Shown: positions 45,755 through 54,809 of the stretch, in pieces
Numbering within the stretch: the first letter of the stretch is position 1
Layout: every line of letters begins with the position of its first letter
From: Paludibacter sp.
GTDB lineage: Bacteria; Bacteroidota; Bacteroidia; Bacteroidales; Paludibacteraceae
Reading direction: 5' to 3'
Length of the DNA stretch: 64,000 nt
Assembly: GCA_028692715.1 (NCBI GenBank)
Contig: JAQUWU010000018.1
Location: 1-64,000 of the forward strand
The notes under the pieces: generated by a model
What the model was told of the DNA's origin: nothing
What the model saw: only the letters and a program-made list of their open reading frames with translations
Database searches by the model: none
Translations under genes and position numbers: made by a program

Positions 45755-46732
45755 TTAAATTTTCCCATGTTTCTTATACCAATCAATCGCCTCTTTGATG
45801 GCCATTTTCAAATTGGTTTCAGGCATTTCCAGTTCATTTTTAGCTTTCGTATTATTATAGTATTCACGAATTAATAACTGGTTGATATTCATACTGCACA
45901 CATCAGTTTTTATTCTAAACAGTCTTACTAGATCACCAAATTTCCCTAGTATTTCTAAAAATATTGAAGGAATTTCTATCAAAATTTGTTGGTAACCAGC
46001 AATTTCACTTTGTAGGTTATAAAATTCTGAAAAAGATAGATTTACACCTGATGCAAGGTATTTTTCTCCATTATTTCCCATCATTAATGCATTACAAACA
46101 GCAATAGCGACGCTTTTAACTGCCACAAAATTTTTTCCCCCTTTGGGCGCGCTCATAACTGATTTTTTATAGCCCATCAACATTAATTTTCCGGAACTTG
46201 GCTTTGTATCCATAGATCCTATCATAAAAGTTGGATTAATCATCACAAAATGACGATTGGGCTTTTTGGATGCTTCTAGTATGAGCTTTTCCGATTCAAT
46301 TTTACTTTGCGCATAAAACGATTTTGTAAAGGGAAATTCTATTGGTGACAGTTCATCTGAAGATTTTTTTATTGTTCCGTAACCAATCGTGTTTGCAGTG
46401 CTTATATAAACTAACTTATTAATATTCAATTCGTCTGCAACTTTCAAAATTATTTTTGTTCCTTCCACATTAATTTTTCGGTAGTCATTATAATACAATA
46501 AATCGGTTGCGGTAATGGCAGCAATATGTATAATTGCATCACAATTAGTAGCTCCTTTTTTTAATGTGGAGTAATCGTCGAAGTTTCCTTCCAGAACATC
46601 AATTTTTGATAAATCGAAATAAATATTCTTTTTACTACGCACTATTATCTTAACCGAATGATTTCGTTTTAAAAGTTCAGGTACAACATGATGCCCCAAT
46701 AAACCATTTGCTCCGGTCACTAATATGTTCAT
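45755..46732 (-). CDS. NAD(P)-dependent epimerase/dehydratase, extended SDR
   Basis: The 325-residue product has the Rossmann start MNILVTGANGLLGHHVV (GxxGxxG) and the catalytic YxxxK as SFYAQSKIE near residue 139, with the serine/threonine in ISTANTIGYG. It resembles dihydroflavonol-4-reductase-like proteins. The substrate is unknown. It is divergent from a classical SDR gene across 124 bp that hold a promoter for each direction, and may be related in role. Confidence 0.82.
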   Translation of the reverse strand: MNILVTGANGLLGHHVVPELLKRNHSVKIIVRSKKNIYFDLSKIDVLEGNFDDYSTLKKGATNCDAIIHIAAITATDLLYYNDYRKINVEGTKIILKVADELNINKLVYISTANTIGYGTIKKSSDELSPIEFPFTKSFYAQSKIESEKLILEASKKPNRHFVMINPTFMIGSMDTKPSSGKLMLMGYKKSVMSAPKGGKNFVAVKSVAIAVCNALMMGNNGEKYLASGVNLSFSEFYNLQSEIAGYQQILIEIPSIFLEILGKFGDLVRLFRIKTDVCSMNINQLLIREYYNNTKAKNELEMPETNLKMAIKEAIDWYKKHGKI

Positions 46733-46800
46733 TTAATTGCAATTAAAAATAATTGTACAAAAGTAACTATTCTTTCAGTCAAATTAATCTTTTGAAAAAA

Positions 46801-46830
46801 TTTGTATTACGTTAATAATCTGTATATTTG
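46801..46830 (+). promoter_or_regulatory. Promoter of the classical SDR gene
   Basis: TTTG (46801-46804), 18 bp, then TATATTTG (46823-46830), 26 bp before the ATG. For the divergent gene a TACTTTTG box lies at 46758-46765 on the minus strand but with a 14-bp spacer to TTTG. Confidence 0.7.
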
Positions 46831-46856
46831 CAATAATAAAATTTTATCTAAATAAG

Positions 46857-47678
46857 ATGGAAAATAAAGTAGTTTTGATTACCGGTGCTAGTACTGGTAT
46901 TGGTTTATCTGCAGCCGAACAATTAATGAATCGGGGTGCAAAAGTTTATGCAGCTTCGAGGCATGGTGAAAATTTAAAAACCGTTGAAAATAGTTTAGGA
47001 AAACTCATTCATGTAAAAATGGATGTAAACAAACAAGAGGAAATTGATGCTGTTATTGCACGGATTTTAAAAGAAAATAACCGACTTGACGCTGTAATTT
47101 CAAATGCCGGAAATGGCATTGCAGGTTCTGTTGAAGACACATCAGAAGAAGAAATGCGTTATCAGTTTGAAACAAATTTTTTTGGAGCGGTAAAAGTAAT
47201 TAATGCTTGTATTCCTATTTTCAGAAAACAAGGTTCCGGAAAAATTATTGTTACATCATCTGTTGCAGCCATTGTACCTATTCCTTTTCAAGCCTTTTAT
47301 TCATCTGTAAAAGCTGCTTTACTGCTTTATATTCAAGCTTTATCTATCGAATTAAAACCTTTTGGCATACAATGTTGCTCAATACTTCCAGGTGATACCA
47401 AAACTGGATTTACGGCAGCACGAAAATATACAGAAAAGTCAAAACTTCCTGAATCGGTTTATTTAGAAAAGATGAATAAATCCGTACAAAAAATGGAATA
47501 CGATGAACAAAACGGAATGGATGCATTTGTAGTTGCCCAAAAATTAGTCAATCAGGTGTATAAAAAAAACATGAAAGTATCAGTTGTTCCTGGAATTCAA
47601 TATAAACTTATTTGTTTTTTATTTAATAGGTTACCTGCCGGAATAAGACTTTGGTTGGTGGGGTTAATTTATGGATAA
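46857..47678 (+). CDS. Short-chain dehydrogenase/reductase, classical
   Basis: The 273-residue product shows the classical SDR fold: cofactor loop ITGASTGIGLSAA, ISNAGNG, catalytic serine in IIVTSSVAAI and the YxxxK triad in AFYSSVKAALL. Its C-terminus ends with a hydrophobic segment (about 245-270), which may tether it to the membrane. It probably reduces or oxidises a keto or hydroxy lipid or sugar; the substrate is unknown. A terminator follows. Confidence 0.87.
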   Translation: MENKVVLITGASTGIGLSAAEQLMNRGAKVYAASRHGENLKTVENSLGKLIHVKMDVNKQEEIDAVIARILKENNRLDAVISNAGNGIAGSVEDTSEEEMRYQFETNFFGAVKVINACIPIFRKQGSGKIIVTSSVAAIVPIPFQAFYSSVKAALLLYIQALSIELKPFGIQCCSILPGDTKTGFTAARKYTEKSKLPESVYLEKMNKSVQKMEYDEQNGMDAFVVAQKLVNQVYKKNMKVSVVPGIQYKLICFLFNRLPAGIRLWLVGLIYG

Positions 47679-47761
47679 AATAAGTAATTCAACTTTCGCA
47701 TATATATAAACTACTATTATTTAGTTATTTAATAATTTAATAGTAATGAAAATAAATACTG

Positions 47762-47795
47762 AACCCCACAAGTTATTATTGACTTTTGGGGTTTT
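47762..47795 (+). terminator. Terminator after the SDR gene
   Basis: AACCCC-A-x-AAGT pairs with ACTT-x-T-GGGGTT around an 8-nt loop, ending in TTTTC. One mismatch interrupts the stem. Confidence 0.65.
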
Positions 47796-48256
47796 CAAAT
47801 TAATGATATTTTATCATTTTAAAGAATAAAACTCAGTATGAATAAAACATTCATAAACTGTTGATAACTGTTGAAAAGTACCTGAAAGAAATATTGAAAA
47901 TTAATTTGCATAATTCAAAAACAATCATATTAATTAGTTGTTTTTAAAAAACCAAAATAGTTAGCACTTTTTTTATAGCTATTTTTAAACTTCATTTTAG
48001 TACTTATCATCATAGGGGTAAACAAAAAATTTATAACTTTGCAGTTATTAACAGGATGTTGATAAAGTTCCTATTTTATTGATATTCATCTAAATTTTAA
48101 AATTTTTGTTGTTGAAAATAATCTTTCTATAAACAATAACTTATTATACAAGTTATTCTCAATATTTTTATCAACCTTATGAACACTCTATTATTATCTT
48201 TATAAAGTTTTTTTTAAAAATTAAAAAGAATAATATTAATGTTTTGTTTGAAAAGA
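47796..48256. other. AT-rich region upstream of nadA with TTATCAACA-type words
   Basis: No gene is seen. TGTTGATAA occurs at 47869-47877 and 48057-48065, TGTTGAAAA nearby and near 48110, and TTATCAACC at 48168-48176. These are one or two bases from the DnaA box TTATCCACA. A -7-like box TAACTTTG lies at 48034-48041. It could be a long nadA leader, a DnaA-binding region or chance in AT-rich DNA. Confidence 0.4.
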
Positions 48257-48359
48257 CCCCTAACCCCTAAAGGGGAATATTTTTGGGGAATTAAAAAAAA
48301 GTAAATATGAATTCAAATAATCAATTTTCAAATCTTAACTCTCCTTTAGGGGTTGGGGG
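48257..48359. repeat. CCCCTAAAGGGG palindrome pair at nadA
   Basis: One copy (48257-48275) precedes nadA and an inverted one (48341-48359) lies inside the first 20 codons of nadA, where it encodes the SPLGVGG residues. Confidence 0.8.
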
Positions 48360-49284
48360 CCACGATTTTTTTATTTCGGAAATCAACCGACTCAAAAAAG
48401 AAAAGAATGCTATAATAATGGCTCACTATTATCAAATGAGCGATATACAAGATATTGCTGACGTTATTGGTGATAGTTTAGTTCTGGCACAAAAAGCAGC
48501 TAAAACGGATGCTGATATTATTGTACTTTGTGGTGTACATTTTATGGGTGAAACCGCTAAAATTCTATCGCCAACCAAAAAAGTATTAGTTCCCGACATA
48601 AATGCCGGATGCTCGTTGGCCGACAGTTGTCCTGCGGACGAGTTTGAAGCATTTACTAAAGCACACCCTGATCATACAGTTATTTCGTATGTAAATACAA
48701 CAGCAGCTGTAAAAGCGCTTACTGACGTAGTGGTGACATCTACAAATGCAAAAAAAATTGTCGATCAGTTTCCCAAAGATGCAAAATTAATTTTTGGACC
48801 AGACAGAAATTTGGGAAATTATATCAACAGTGTAACAGGTCGCGAGATGTTATTATGGGACGGAGCATGCCATGTTCACGAGAAATTCTCTGTTGAAAAG
48901 TTGGTGAAATTAAAATTAGAACATCCAAAAGCTGAATTGCTTGCTCACCCAGAATGTAAGAAAACAGTTTTACTGATGGCAGATTTCATAGGTTCTACTC
49001 AGGCTTTATTAAATTACGCTACAAATTCCGACAAAAAGACATTTTTGGTTGCAACCGAAAGTGGAATTTTGCACGAAATGCAAAAACAAAATCCGGATAA
49101 AGAATTTATACCTGTACCTCCCAATGACAGTACTTGTGCCTGCAACGAATGTAATTTTATGCGGTTAAATACCCTGGAAAAACTTTATCAGTGTTTGTTG
49201 ACAGAAACTCCGGAAATTTTGGTGGATGAAGAAATAAGAGTAAAAGCGGTAAAACCTATTTTGAGAATGTTGGAAATGAGTTAA
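48307..49284 (+). CDS. nadA: Quinolinate synthase
   Basis: NadA condenses iminoaspartate and dihydroxyacetone phosphate to quinolinate in NAD synthesis, using a 4Fe-4S cluster. The 325-residue product has [15 protein letters not shown], the cluster cysteines in [22 protein letters not shown] and [11 protein letters not shown], and the typical DRNLGNYI. Residues about 12-18 are encoded by a repeat element and are probably not part of the ancestral protein; Met at the start is the only one before the conserved core. nadB and nadC are not seen here. Confidence 0.95.
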   Translation: MNSNNQFSNLNSPLGVGGHDFFISEINRLKKEKNAIIMAHYYQMSDIQDIADVIGDSLVLAQKAAKTDADIIVLCGVHFMGETAKILSPTKKVLVPDINAGCSLADSCPADEFEAFTKAHPDHTVISYVNTTAAVKALTDVVVTSTNAKKIVDQFPKDAKLIFGPDRNLGNYINSVTGREMLLWDGACHVHEKFSVEKLVKLKLEHPKAELLAHPECKKTVLLMADFIGSTQALLNYATNSDKKTFLVATESGILHEMQKQNPDKEFIPVPPNDSTCACNECNFMRLNTLEKLYQCLLTETPEILVDEEIRVKAVKPILRMLEMS

Positions 49285-49352
49285 AATAAAATCACTTTAT
49301 GTAAATTTTATACCGCTTTTGGTATAGGTTTTTCATTTAAAATTTTAATGAT

Positions 49353-49360
49353 TATATTTG
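49353..49360 (+). promoter_or_regulatory. -7 box of the DNA methyltransferase gene
   Basis: TATATTTG, 29 bp before the ATG at 49390. A weak TATACC/GGTATA hairpin (49309-49326) separates it from nadA. Confidence 0.5.
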
Positions 49361-49389
49361 CAAAGTATTAAAATAATAATTTTTTAAGT

Positions 49390-51720
49390 ATGAGAAATTT
49401 ATCTGAAATAGATATTTGGAAAAGAAGTTTTGGACTTCTACCTATTCATTTGAATTCCATTACCATGGAAGATAAGTTCCTTATGCTTAATGGAGGTCAG
49501 GGTGATTTTTGTTTACAAACTAACAATTTAGAGGAAGATAAAACTGTTTATTTTTCACAATCTTGGTCTACTAATACAAAAAATTATGTTGTAGTTGAAA
49601 AAAATGAAGTTAAAGTAATTAATTGGTTAAATGAAAGCCAAGAGTCAATACCAAAAATTCAGATTGAAAACAAATTTGAAAAGTTTTATAGTTACCTTCT
49701 TTCAAAAAGTTATAAAACTGAAAATGATGTTATTCCTTTTATTGTTGATATATTTAGAAAATTTAGAAATATTACAAAAGAAAAAGACAATCCATCAGAA
49801 GCTCTAAATTTACTTTTTAGATTACTCATTAGCCTTGAAGATGATTATAATAAAATTGATTCTATTAAGTGGAATATAGACGATTGTGCAATACCTTATC
49901 AATTTGATTATTTTGTGGAACTTTTAAAACAAGGTATAAATTCAATAAGTCCACAATTAGATTTAATTTTAAGGCATTCTGCTGGTGCATTGTTTCAGGA
50001 AGCTCATAAAGAAGCTTTATATTTTAATTCACAGAGAGATTTATTTGGTAATGTTTCAAGTAATTTAATAACTAAAAAGGAACTATATACAAGTATTCAT
50101 TATACGCCACAGTATTTAGCGAGATCAATTGTTGAAAATAGTATAAATTTACTAGATTTATCCAAAGAGATTATTAAAATTTTTGACCCAGCTTGTGGAT
50201 CATCTGAATTTTTAATTGAAGCATTAAAACAAATTAAAAATAAAGGATATGAGGGAAAAATTTTAATAGAAGGATGGGATACATCAGAAAATGCTATAAG
50301 TACATCTAAATTTTTATTAAAATATGAACAAAGGTCCCAGTGGAATAATAAAAATTTAGAATTTAATATAAAGATAGTTGAAGATTCATTAACTGAAAAT
50401 TGGGGTAATGATTATGATTTGATTTTAATGAATCCTCCGTTTGTATCTTGGGAATTATTAAAAGAAAAATGTTCAAGAGATGCTGTTTTAGAAACCTTAG
50501 GAAGCAGCTTTAAAAAAGGTAAGCCAAATCAAGCAAGTGCTTTTTTTTACAAAGCAGTTAAGTCTTTAAATGACAATGGAGTAATAGGATGTGTTCTTCC
50601 AACTTCAATATTTACTTTTGAGTCTTATTCATTATTAAGAAAACAAGTTAATGATATTTTATCTATCAATATAATTGGAAAATTAGGAAATTTTGTATTT
50701 GAAAATGCATTAACTGATGTTAGCTTTTTTATAGGTCAAAAACCAAAATCATCAAACATTCCTACTTTATTATGGTGTAAAAATGAAAGAGGAATTGTTC
50801 AAGATGCTTTGAGAGATTTAAGAAAAATGAATGCCAATAATTTATCGACCGTTGAAGAAAAATATTATAGTATTTATACTCCATCTCTTTTTCCAGTAAT
50901 TTCTGAGAATTGGAAACTAATATCATTAAAAGAAGAAAAGCAATTAAAAAATATAGATTTATATTTATCGATAGGAAAGCTTATAAAAGCTGGTGATATT
51001 TTTAGTTTTAATCAGGGAATGTTGGTTGGAATAAAGAATATCTTTAATATTTCAATTAATGATTATAAAGATTTACCAAAAAATGAACAAAAATATTTTA
51101 GACCTCTTGCAACTAGTTCTTCAATTAAAGATGGGCAGTTGAATGTATCTGAATACATATGGTTTCCTTACAATAATAAAGGTATCATAATAAAAACAGA
51201 AGAAGATTTAAAAGAATTATCATTTTATAAAAATGTATTAGAACCCAATAAAAATTTATTAAAATCACGTAAAGGTATCAAAGATTGGTGGGGGTTGACA
51301 AGACCGAGGAATTGGCAATTTGAAAGTTCTAATAGACTTTTTTCAAATAGATTTGGAAATTCTTCTTCTTTTGCTTTCGATAATGAAGGAAATACTATAA
51401 TCGAAGAGGGAAATGCATGTATTCCTAAGAAAAATTTTGATTTAGATGATTACTATTTTTATCTAGCATGTTTTTCAAGTAATTTATTTGACCAGTTATT
51501 GTCAATTTATTCAAAGCAATTAGCTGGAGGAAATTGGTATGATTTAGGTGCAAAATACACTAGAAATATTCCTATTCCTAATATTCATCAGGTAGAAGTA
51601 AAAGAATCAGAAGCATATTCAAAGCTCGTAGAATTAGGAAAAGAGTTAGAAATGGGTAATTCTTTTGTTAAGTCAGTTATTGATGAAATATTATTGAGTT
51701 TCTTCTATCCCAAAATGTAG
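49390..51720 (+). CDS. N6-adenine DNA methyltransferase, large, with N-terminal and C-terminal extensions
   Basis: The 776-residue protein has a gamma-class N6-adenine methyltransferase core: motif X-like YTPQYLARSIVENS (about 238), the SAM site FDPACGSSEFLIEAL (about 265) and the catalytic NPPF in LILMNPPFVSW (about 350). The last 250 residues look like a target-recognition region, with RGIKDWWGLTRPRNWQ. The first 230 residues are a separate part without a clear nuclease motif. No restriction gene is adjacent. The region is visibly more AT-rich than its neighbours, suggesting acquisition. The partner gene at 51725 follows by 4 bp. I infer a defence-type or epigenetic module. Confidence 0.85.
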   Translation: MRNLSEIDIWKRSFGLLPIHLNSITMEDKFLMLNGGQGDFCLQTNNLEEDKTVYFSQSWSTNTKNYVVVEKNEVKVINWLNESQESIPKIQIENKFEKFYSYLLSKSYKTENDVIPFIVDIFRKFRNITKEKDNPSEALNLLFRLLISLEDDYNKIDSIKWNIDDCAIPYQFDYFVELLKQGINSISPQLDLILRHSAGALFQEAHKEALYFNSQRDLFGNVSSNLITKKELYTSIHYTPQYLARSIVENSINLLDLSKEIIKIFDPACGSSEFLIEALKQIKNKGYEGKILIEGWDTSENAISTSKFLLKYEQRSQWNNKNLEFNIKIVEDSLTENWGNDYDLILMNPPFVSWELLKEKCSRDAVLETLGSSFKKGKPNQASAFFYKAVKSLNDNGVIGCVLPTSIFTFESYSLLRKQVNDILSINIIGKLGNFVFENALTDVSFFIGQKPKSSNIPTLLWCKNERGIVQDALRDLRKMNANNLSTVEEKYYSIYTPSLFPVISENWKLISLKEEKQLKNIDLYLSIGKLIKAGDIFSFNQGMLVGIKNIFNISINDYKDLPKNEQKYFRPLATSSSIKDGQLNVSEYIWFPYNNKGIIIKTEEDLKELSFYKNVLEPNKNLLKSRKGIKDWWGLTRPRNWQFESSNRLFSNRFGNSSSFAFDNEGNTIIEEGNACIPKKNFDLDDYYFYLACFSSNLFDQLLSIYSKQLAGGNWYDLGAKYTRNIPIPNIHQVEVKESEAYSKLVELGKELEMGNSFVKSVIDEILLSFFYPKM

Positions 51721-51724
51721 TTCT

Positions 51725-52330
51725 ATGCTCAATGCTAATCAACTCATTAAAGAAATTAACAATAAATGCAAGAATTATTTTCAGAATTCTCATTTTGAGT
51801 TAAAACCCTTTCCCAAAAATAATCTCTTCATTTATCGCATTGAAGGTTTTTCCTTTGCCTTAAATCGGAACAAAAATAATTCTGAGAAAATTAAAGTTTT
51901 ACATTGGTTTGATGATTTTTGGTTATTTATAGAAATGAGATTTATTGGTAATAATACATTTATTTCTTTATCAATATTTCAAGGAAATGAACATGATGAA
52001 ATTAAATATCAATTATTTAGAGCTGAATGGGATGATCATAATAATCCATATGAAAAACATCCACAACCTCATTGGCATATAACTTCTGAATATACAATTG
52101 AGGAAAACTTTAAAGATTTTTCAAATAGTTTTGATGATGGTTCTTCGTTTTCAACATTTGAAACTGTTAAATCAAAAATTATTGATGTAAAAAATATGCA
52201 TTTTGCTATGAATGGAAACTGGCAAAACGGAGAATCTCATACACATATAATTGATGATAATAACAAGATAGTGAAATGGTTTCAAGGAATACTCAATCAT
52301 TTAAGGGAAGAACTCGAATATGTTAAATAA
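51725..52330 (+). CDS. Unknown protein paired with the DNA methyltransferase
   Basis: I do not recognise this 201-residue protein. It is soluble, without a signal or membrane segments. Notable are a histidine-rich HPQPHWHI stretch near 115 and an ESHTHIID stretch near 170, which could bind metal, and several conserved-looking tryptophans. It starts 4 bp after the methyltransferase stop and shares its low GC, so the two are clearly one unit. It could be a nuclease, a regulator or a structural partner; none is proven. Confidence 0.75.
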   Translation: MLNANQLIKEINNKCKNYFQNSHFELKPFPKNNLFIYRIEGFSFALNRNKNNSEKIKVLHWFDDFWLFIEMRFIGNNTFISLSIFQGNEHDEIKYQLFRAEWDDHNNPYEKHPQPHWHITSEYTIEENFKDFSNSFDDGSSFSTFETVKSKIIDVKNMHFAMNGNWQNGESHTHIIDDNNKIVKWFQGILNHLREELEYVK

Positions 52331-52390
52331 AATTTTATTATATTGAAATTATTATAAAAACTACATCTTTTCTTTATAGTTAAAGTACAA

Positions 52391-52807
52391 ATGAAACCAT
52401 CCACTATTTTAATCACATTTCTTTTTTTTATCTGCCCTTTAGTTTCCTTTTCTCAATATACATTAACCATTGAAATTGCGGATTTGCGGAACAATAATGG
52501 AAATGTATTGTACGAGCTTTTTGACAAAGATCATAAAAGTTTAAAGCTTGGTACAGAAACCATTAAAAATAAAAAATCTGTAATAGTTATAGAAAATTTA
52601 AAACCCGATAAATATGGTTTTAATTATATTCATGATGAAAATAAAAACAGAAAATTAGATACAAAAATGGTAATTATACCCAAAGAAGGTTATGGCTATT
52701 CCAACAATGTAGAAGCAAAATTTGGTCCTCCGGCTTTTGAAAAATGGATTTTTGAATTAAAGGATAATATGAAAATGTTCTGTACTCCTACCTATCTTAA
52801 TTATTAA
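52391..52807 (+). CDS. DUF2141 family exported protein
   Basis: The 138-residue product has a signal peptide (about 1-21, ending SFSQ) and a DUF2141 domain, shown by HDENKNRKLDTK, IPKEGYGYSNN and FGPPAFEKW. The family is exported and of unknown role; the HDENxNxxLD segment looks like a calcium-type loop. It follows the acquired methyltransferase pair and seems to be the first native gene after it. Confidence 0.87.
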   Translation: MKPSTILITFLFFICPLVSFSQYTLTIEIADLRNNNGNVLYELFDKDHKSLKLGTETIKNKKSVIVIENLKPDKYGFNYIHDENKNRKLDTKMVIIPKEGYGYSNNVEAKFGPPAFEKWIFELKDNMKMFCTPTYLNY

Positions 52808-52964
52808 TTTTATCAGGTTTCCTTATTTCTATTGGTCCATCTTTATAAGCTCTTGTAATTTCAGCAACATTTAAAATTTCATTCCTTACTTCAATATTGA
52901 GTTTTATTATTTATCTAACATTCAAATATTTCTTATTTATTAAGTTTTTCTATTAAATAGTATC

Positions 52965-52972
52965 TATCTTTG
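52965..52972 (+). promoter_or_regulatory. -7 box of the FNR-type regulator gene
   Basis: TATCTTTG, 25 bp before the ATG at 52997. No TTG partner is seen. Confidence 0.5.
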
Positions 52973-52996
52973 TAAAAACGTATAAGATTTAAAGGC

Positions 52997-53728
52997 ATGA
53001 CAAATAACACTTTACATTCAAAACAATTTCCCGAGATGGAAGGTTTTTCAGCAAAAACTGATTGCAATGTATGTAAAGAAGCTTCAAAATGTTTTGTAAG
53101 AAAATTAGAAAAAAAAGAAGATTTTAATAATAAGAACAAATTTCATATTAGCTATAATAAGGGTGAAACTATAATTAAGGAAGGTTCACATGTATCTAGA
53201 ATTTTGTATGTTATCGATGGTTTAGTTAAAATTTATATTGAAGGACCCGATAAAAACATTATTATACGATTATTGAAATCGGATGATTTTATAGAACTAA
53301 CTTCTTTATTTGGTGATGATACTTATTATTTTTCTGCTACTGCACTAAAAGAAACAGTGGTATGTTCAATTGAACCCAAAGATTTAAAAGAATTAATGAT
53401 TCATTGTTGCAATTTTTCGCGTGAATTATCGAACTGGTATTGTACAAATTACAATACTATGCTTTCAAAATGTCTGAATTTAGGGCTAAGACAGCTAAAT
53501 GGAAAACTTGCAAATGTTTTATTATACTTAAACAGAGATGAATTTAAAGAAATTGATATTTTTTCGTATATCAGTAGAAAAGATTTGGCCGAATTATCCG
53601 GAATGTCTCAGGAAAGTGTTGCGCGCATTTTGACTGAATTCAGCAAAGAAAATATTATTGAATTAAAAGGGAAAAAAATAGAAATTACGAATATGGAAAT
53701 GCTTAAAATGATAAACCAAAAGGGCTAA
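52997..53728 (+). CDS. FNR-type oxygen-sensing transcription regulator
   Basis: The 243-residue Crp/Fnr protein has cysteines 23, 26 and 32 in the same CxxC-x5-C spacing as E. coli FNR Cys20, Cys23 and Cys29, and Cys123 in TVVCSIEP aligns with FNR Cys122. It should therefore hold an oxygen-labile 4Fe-4S cluster. A cyclic-nucleotide-like domain (about 50-140) is followed by a helix-turn-helix with the recognition helix SQESVARIL, where Glu206 and Arg210 match FNR and Ala209 replaces a serine. A perfect TTGAT-N4-ATCAA site lies 167 bp downstream, before the next gene. It probably switches genes on in the absence of oxygen. Confidence 0.88.
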   Translation: MTNNTLHSKQFPEMEGFSAKTDCNVCKEASKCFVRKLEKKEDFNNKNKFHISYNKGETIIKEGSHVSRILYVIDGLVKIYIEGPDKNIIIRLLKSDDFIELTSLFGDDTYYFSATALKETVVCSIEPKDLKELMIHCCNFSRELSNWYCTNYNTMLSKCLNLGLRQLNGKLANVLLYLNRDEFKEIDIFSYISRKDLAELSGMSQESVARILTEFSKENIIELKGKKIEITNMEMLKMINQKG

Positions 53729-53894
53729 TTATTGATTATTCAAAATAATATATTGGAATTGTTGAAAATGAAAAAATATACTTACAAATCATATTATTAT
53801 ATTTAAATACTTATATATCAGATTAATATTATTATTTTAATAAATATATAAACCATTATTATAATTTTAATTTCATAATCACTCAAAGAATAGT

Positions 53895-53908
53895 TTGATA
53901 TATATCAA
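53895..53908. promoter_or_regulatory. Perfect FNR-type operator upstream of the 163-aa gene
   Basis: TTGATATATATCAA is a perfect palindrome of the FNR consensus TTGAT-N4-ATCAA. Its centre is about 106 bp before the ATG at 54008. A TAATAT-like -10 element lies at 53923-53928 and a TTACTTTG box (one base off consensus) at 53964-53971, so the operator may lie near -35 or near -76. Confidence 0.7.
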
Positions 53909-54007
53909 ATTATTCTTTCTTGTAATATAAGAGGATCAAGCTTAATTTCATATTTATTTCTGCTTACTTTGAATACCAATAAACTTATTTAAAGAAAGAA
54001 CCGAAAA

Positions 54008-54499
54008 ATGTATAAACAAAAAAGTGAAATTATCCAATCAATTCAAACTTATCACATTCAGGTAGCTCAATTATATCATAAAATTTACGAAAAGTTAGAA
54101 GAGGGTGAAATGAAAGAAATCATTCATGATCTTTACGAACACGAAATTTTTCGTAAAAATTATCTCGAAAGACATGTAATTATTGCAAAAGCAATGAATT
54201 GTTATTTAGAATTTCCCTGCGAAATATTACAAGATCAAATCACCTCATGTTTCAATAATGTAAATTTTAATTCATCTTTAATGATGGATGAATTAATCAA
54301 TTTAGAACTGCATTTTGATGATTGTCTGATAAAAATGTATAATATTTTGTCAGCAGAGAATGCATTGAGTGGGGAAATGGCAAATATTTTTTATTATATG
54401 CTCAAAAAGACTAAAAAAGAAGAAGCTATTTTTACTAAATTATTCACTAAATCAAATGCTAATATCCAATTTGAACTTAAAAGTTTACATTGTGTTTAA
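54008..54499 (+). CDS. Unknown helical protein, candidate ferritin-like or hemerythrin-like fold
   Basis: The 163-residue product appears all-helical, with about four amphipathic helices: residues 4-32, 35-62, 92-115 and 120-146. Acidic and histidine residues lie in EHE (44-46), His16, His24, His40, His56 and a LELHFDDC segment (99-106), so a metal-binding four-helix bundle is plausible, but no known motif fits exactly. Cysteines 65, 71, 81 and 106 may also bind metal. It lies next to the FNR-type regulator and downstream of the FNR site, so a role in oxygen, iron or nitric-oxide response is inferred. Confidence 0.65.
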   Translation: MYKQKSEIIQSIQTYHIQVAQLYHKIYEKLEEGEMKEIIHDLYEHEIFRKNYLERHVIIAKAMNCYLEFPCEILQDQITSCFNNVNFNSSLMMDELINLELHFDDCLIKMYNILSAENALSGEMANIFYYMLKKTKKEEAIFTKLFTKSNANIQFELKSLHCV

Positions 54500-54575
54500 T
54501 AATGATTTTACTTATTGTTTATGTGACTTAAACAATTGTTATATAAATAATTAGAGAAATTATTTATATATTTTT

Positions 54576-54739
54576 GTAACTACTCAGCCCCCCAACCCCC
54601 TAAAGGGGGAGTTCTGGAGCGACATTCATCATTTATGCGCTTTAATTTGGCTGTTTTTTTGTGAAAATTACATTTTTTTATTCTGCAATTTTCCCTAAAA
54701 ACTTCAAATGAAGTACTTCTTGAAGTGCTGAGTAGTCAC
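54576..54739. mobile_element. MITE-like element, copy 2 (inverted) with 8-bp target duplication
   Basis: This 164-bp copy has ends GTAACTACTCAGC and GCTGAGTAGTCAC. It is flanked by the direct repeat ATATTTTT at 54568-54575 and 54740-54747, different from copy 1. The interior matches the inverse of 602-767 nearly base for base. Confidence 0.87.
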
Positions 54740-54809
54740 ATATTTTTGCATATTATGTGTTTTATACAGGAATGAATAAATAGAAGAATATTTTTTTACA
54801 AAAATTACC

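Noticed and set aside
49390..51720. Type I HsdM or a complete type IIG enzyme
   Set aside because: No HsdS or HsdR is adjacent and I cannot see a PD-(D/E)xK motif in the N-terminal part.
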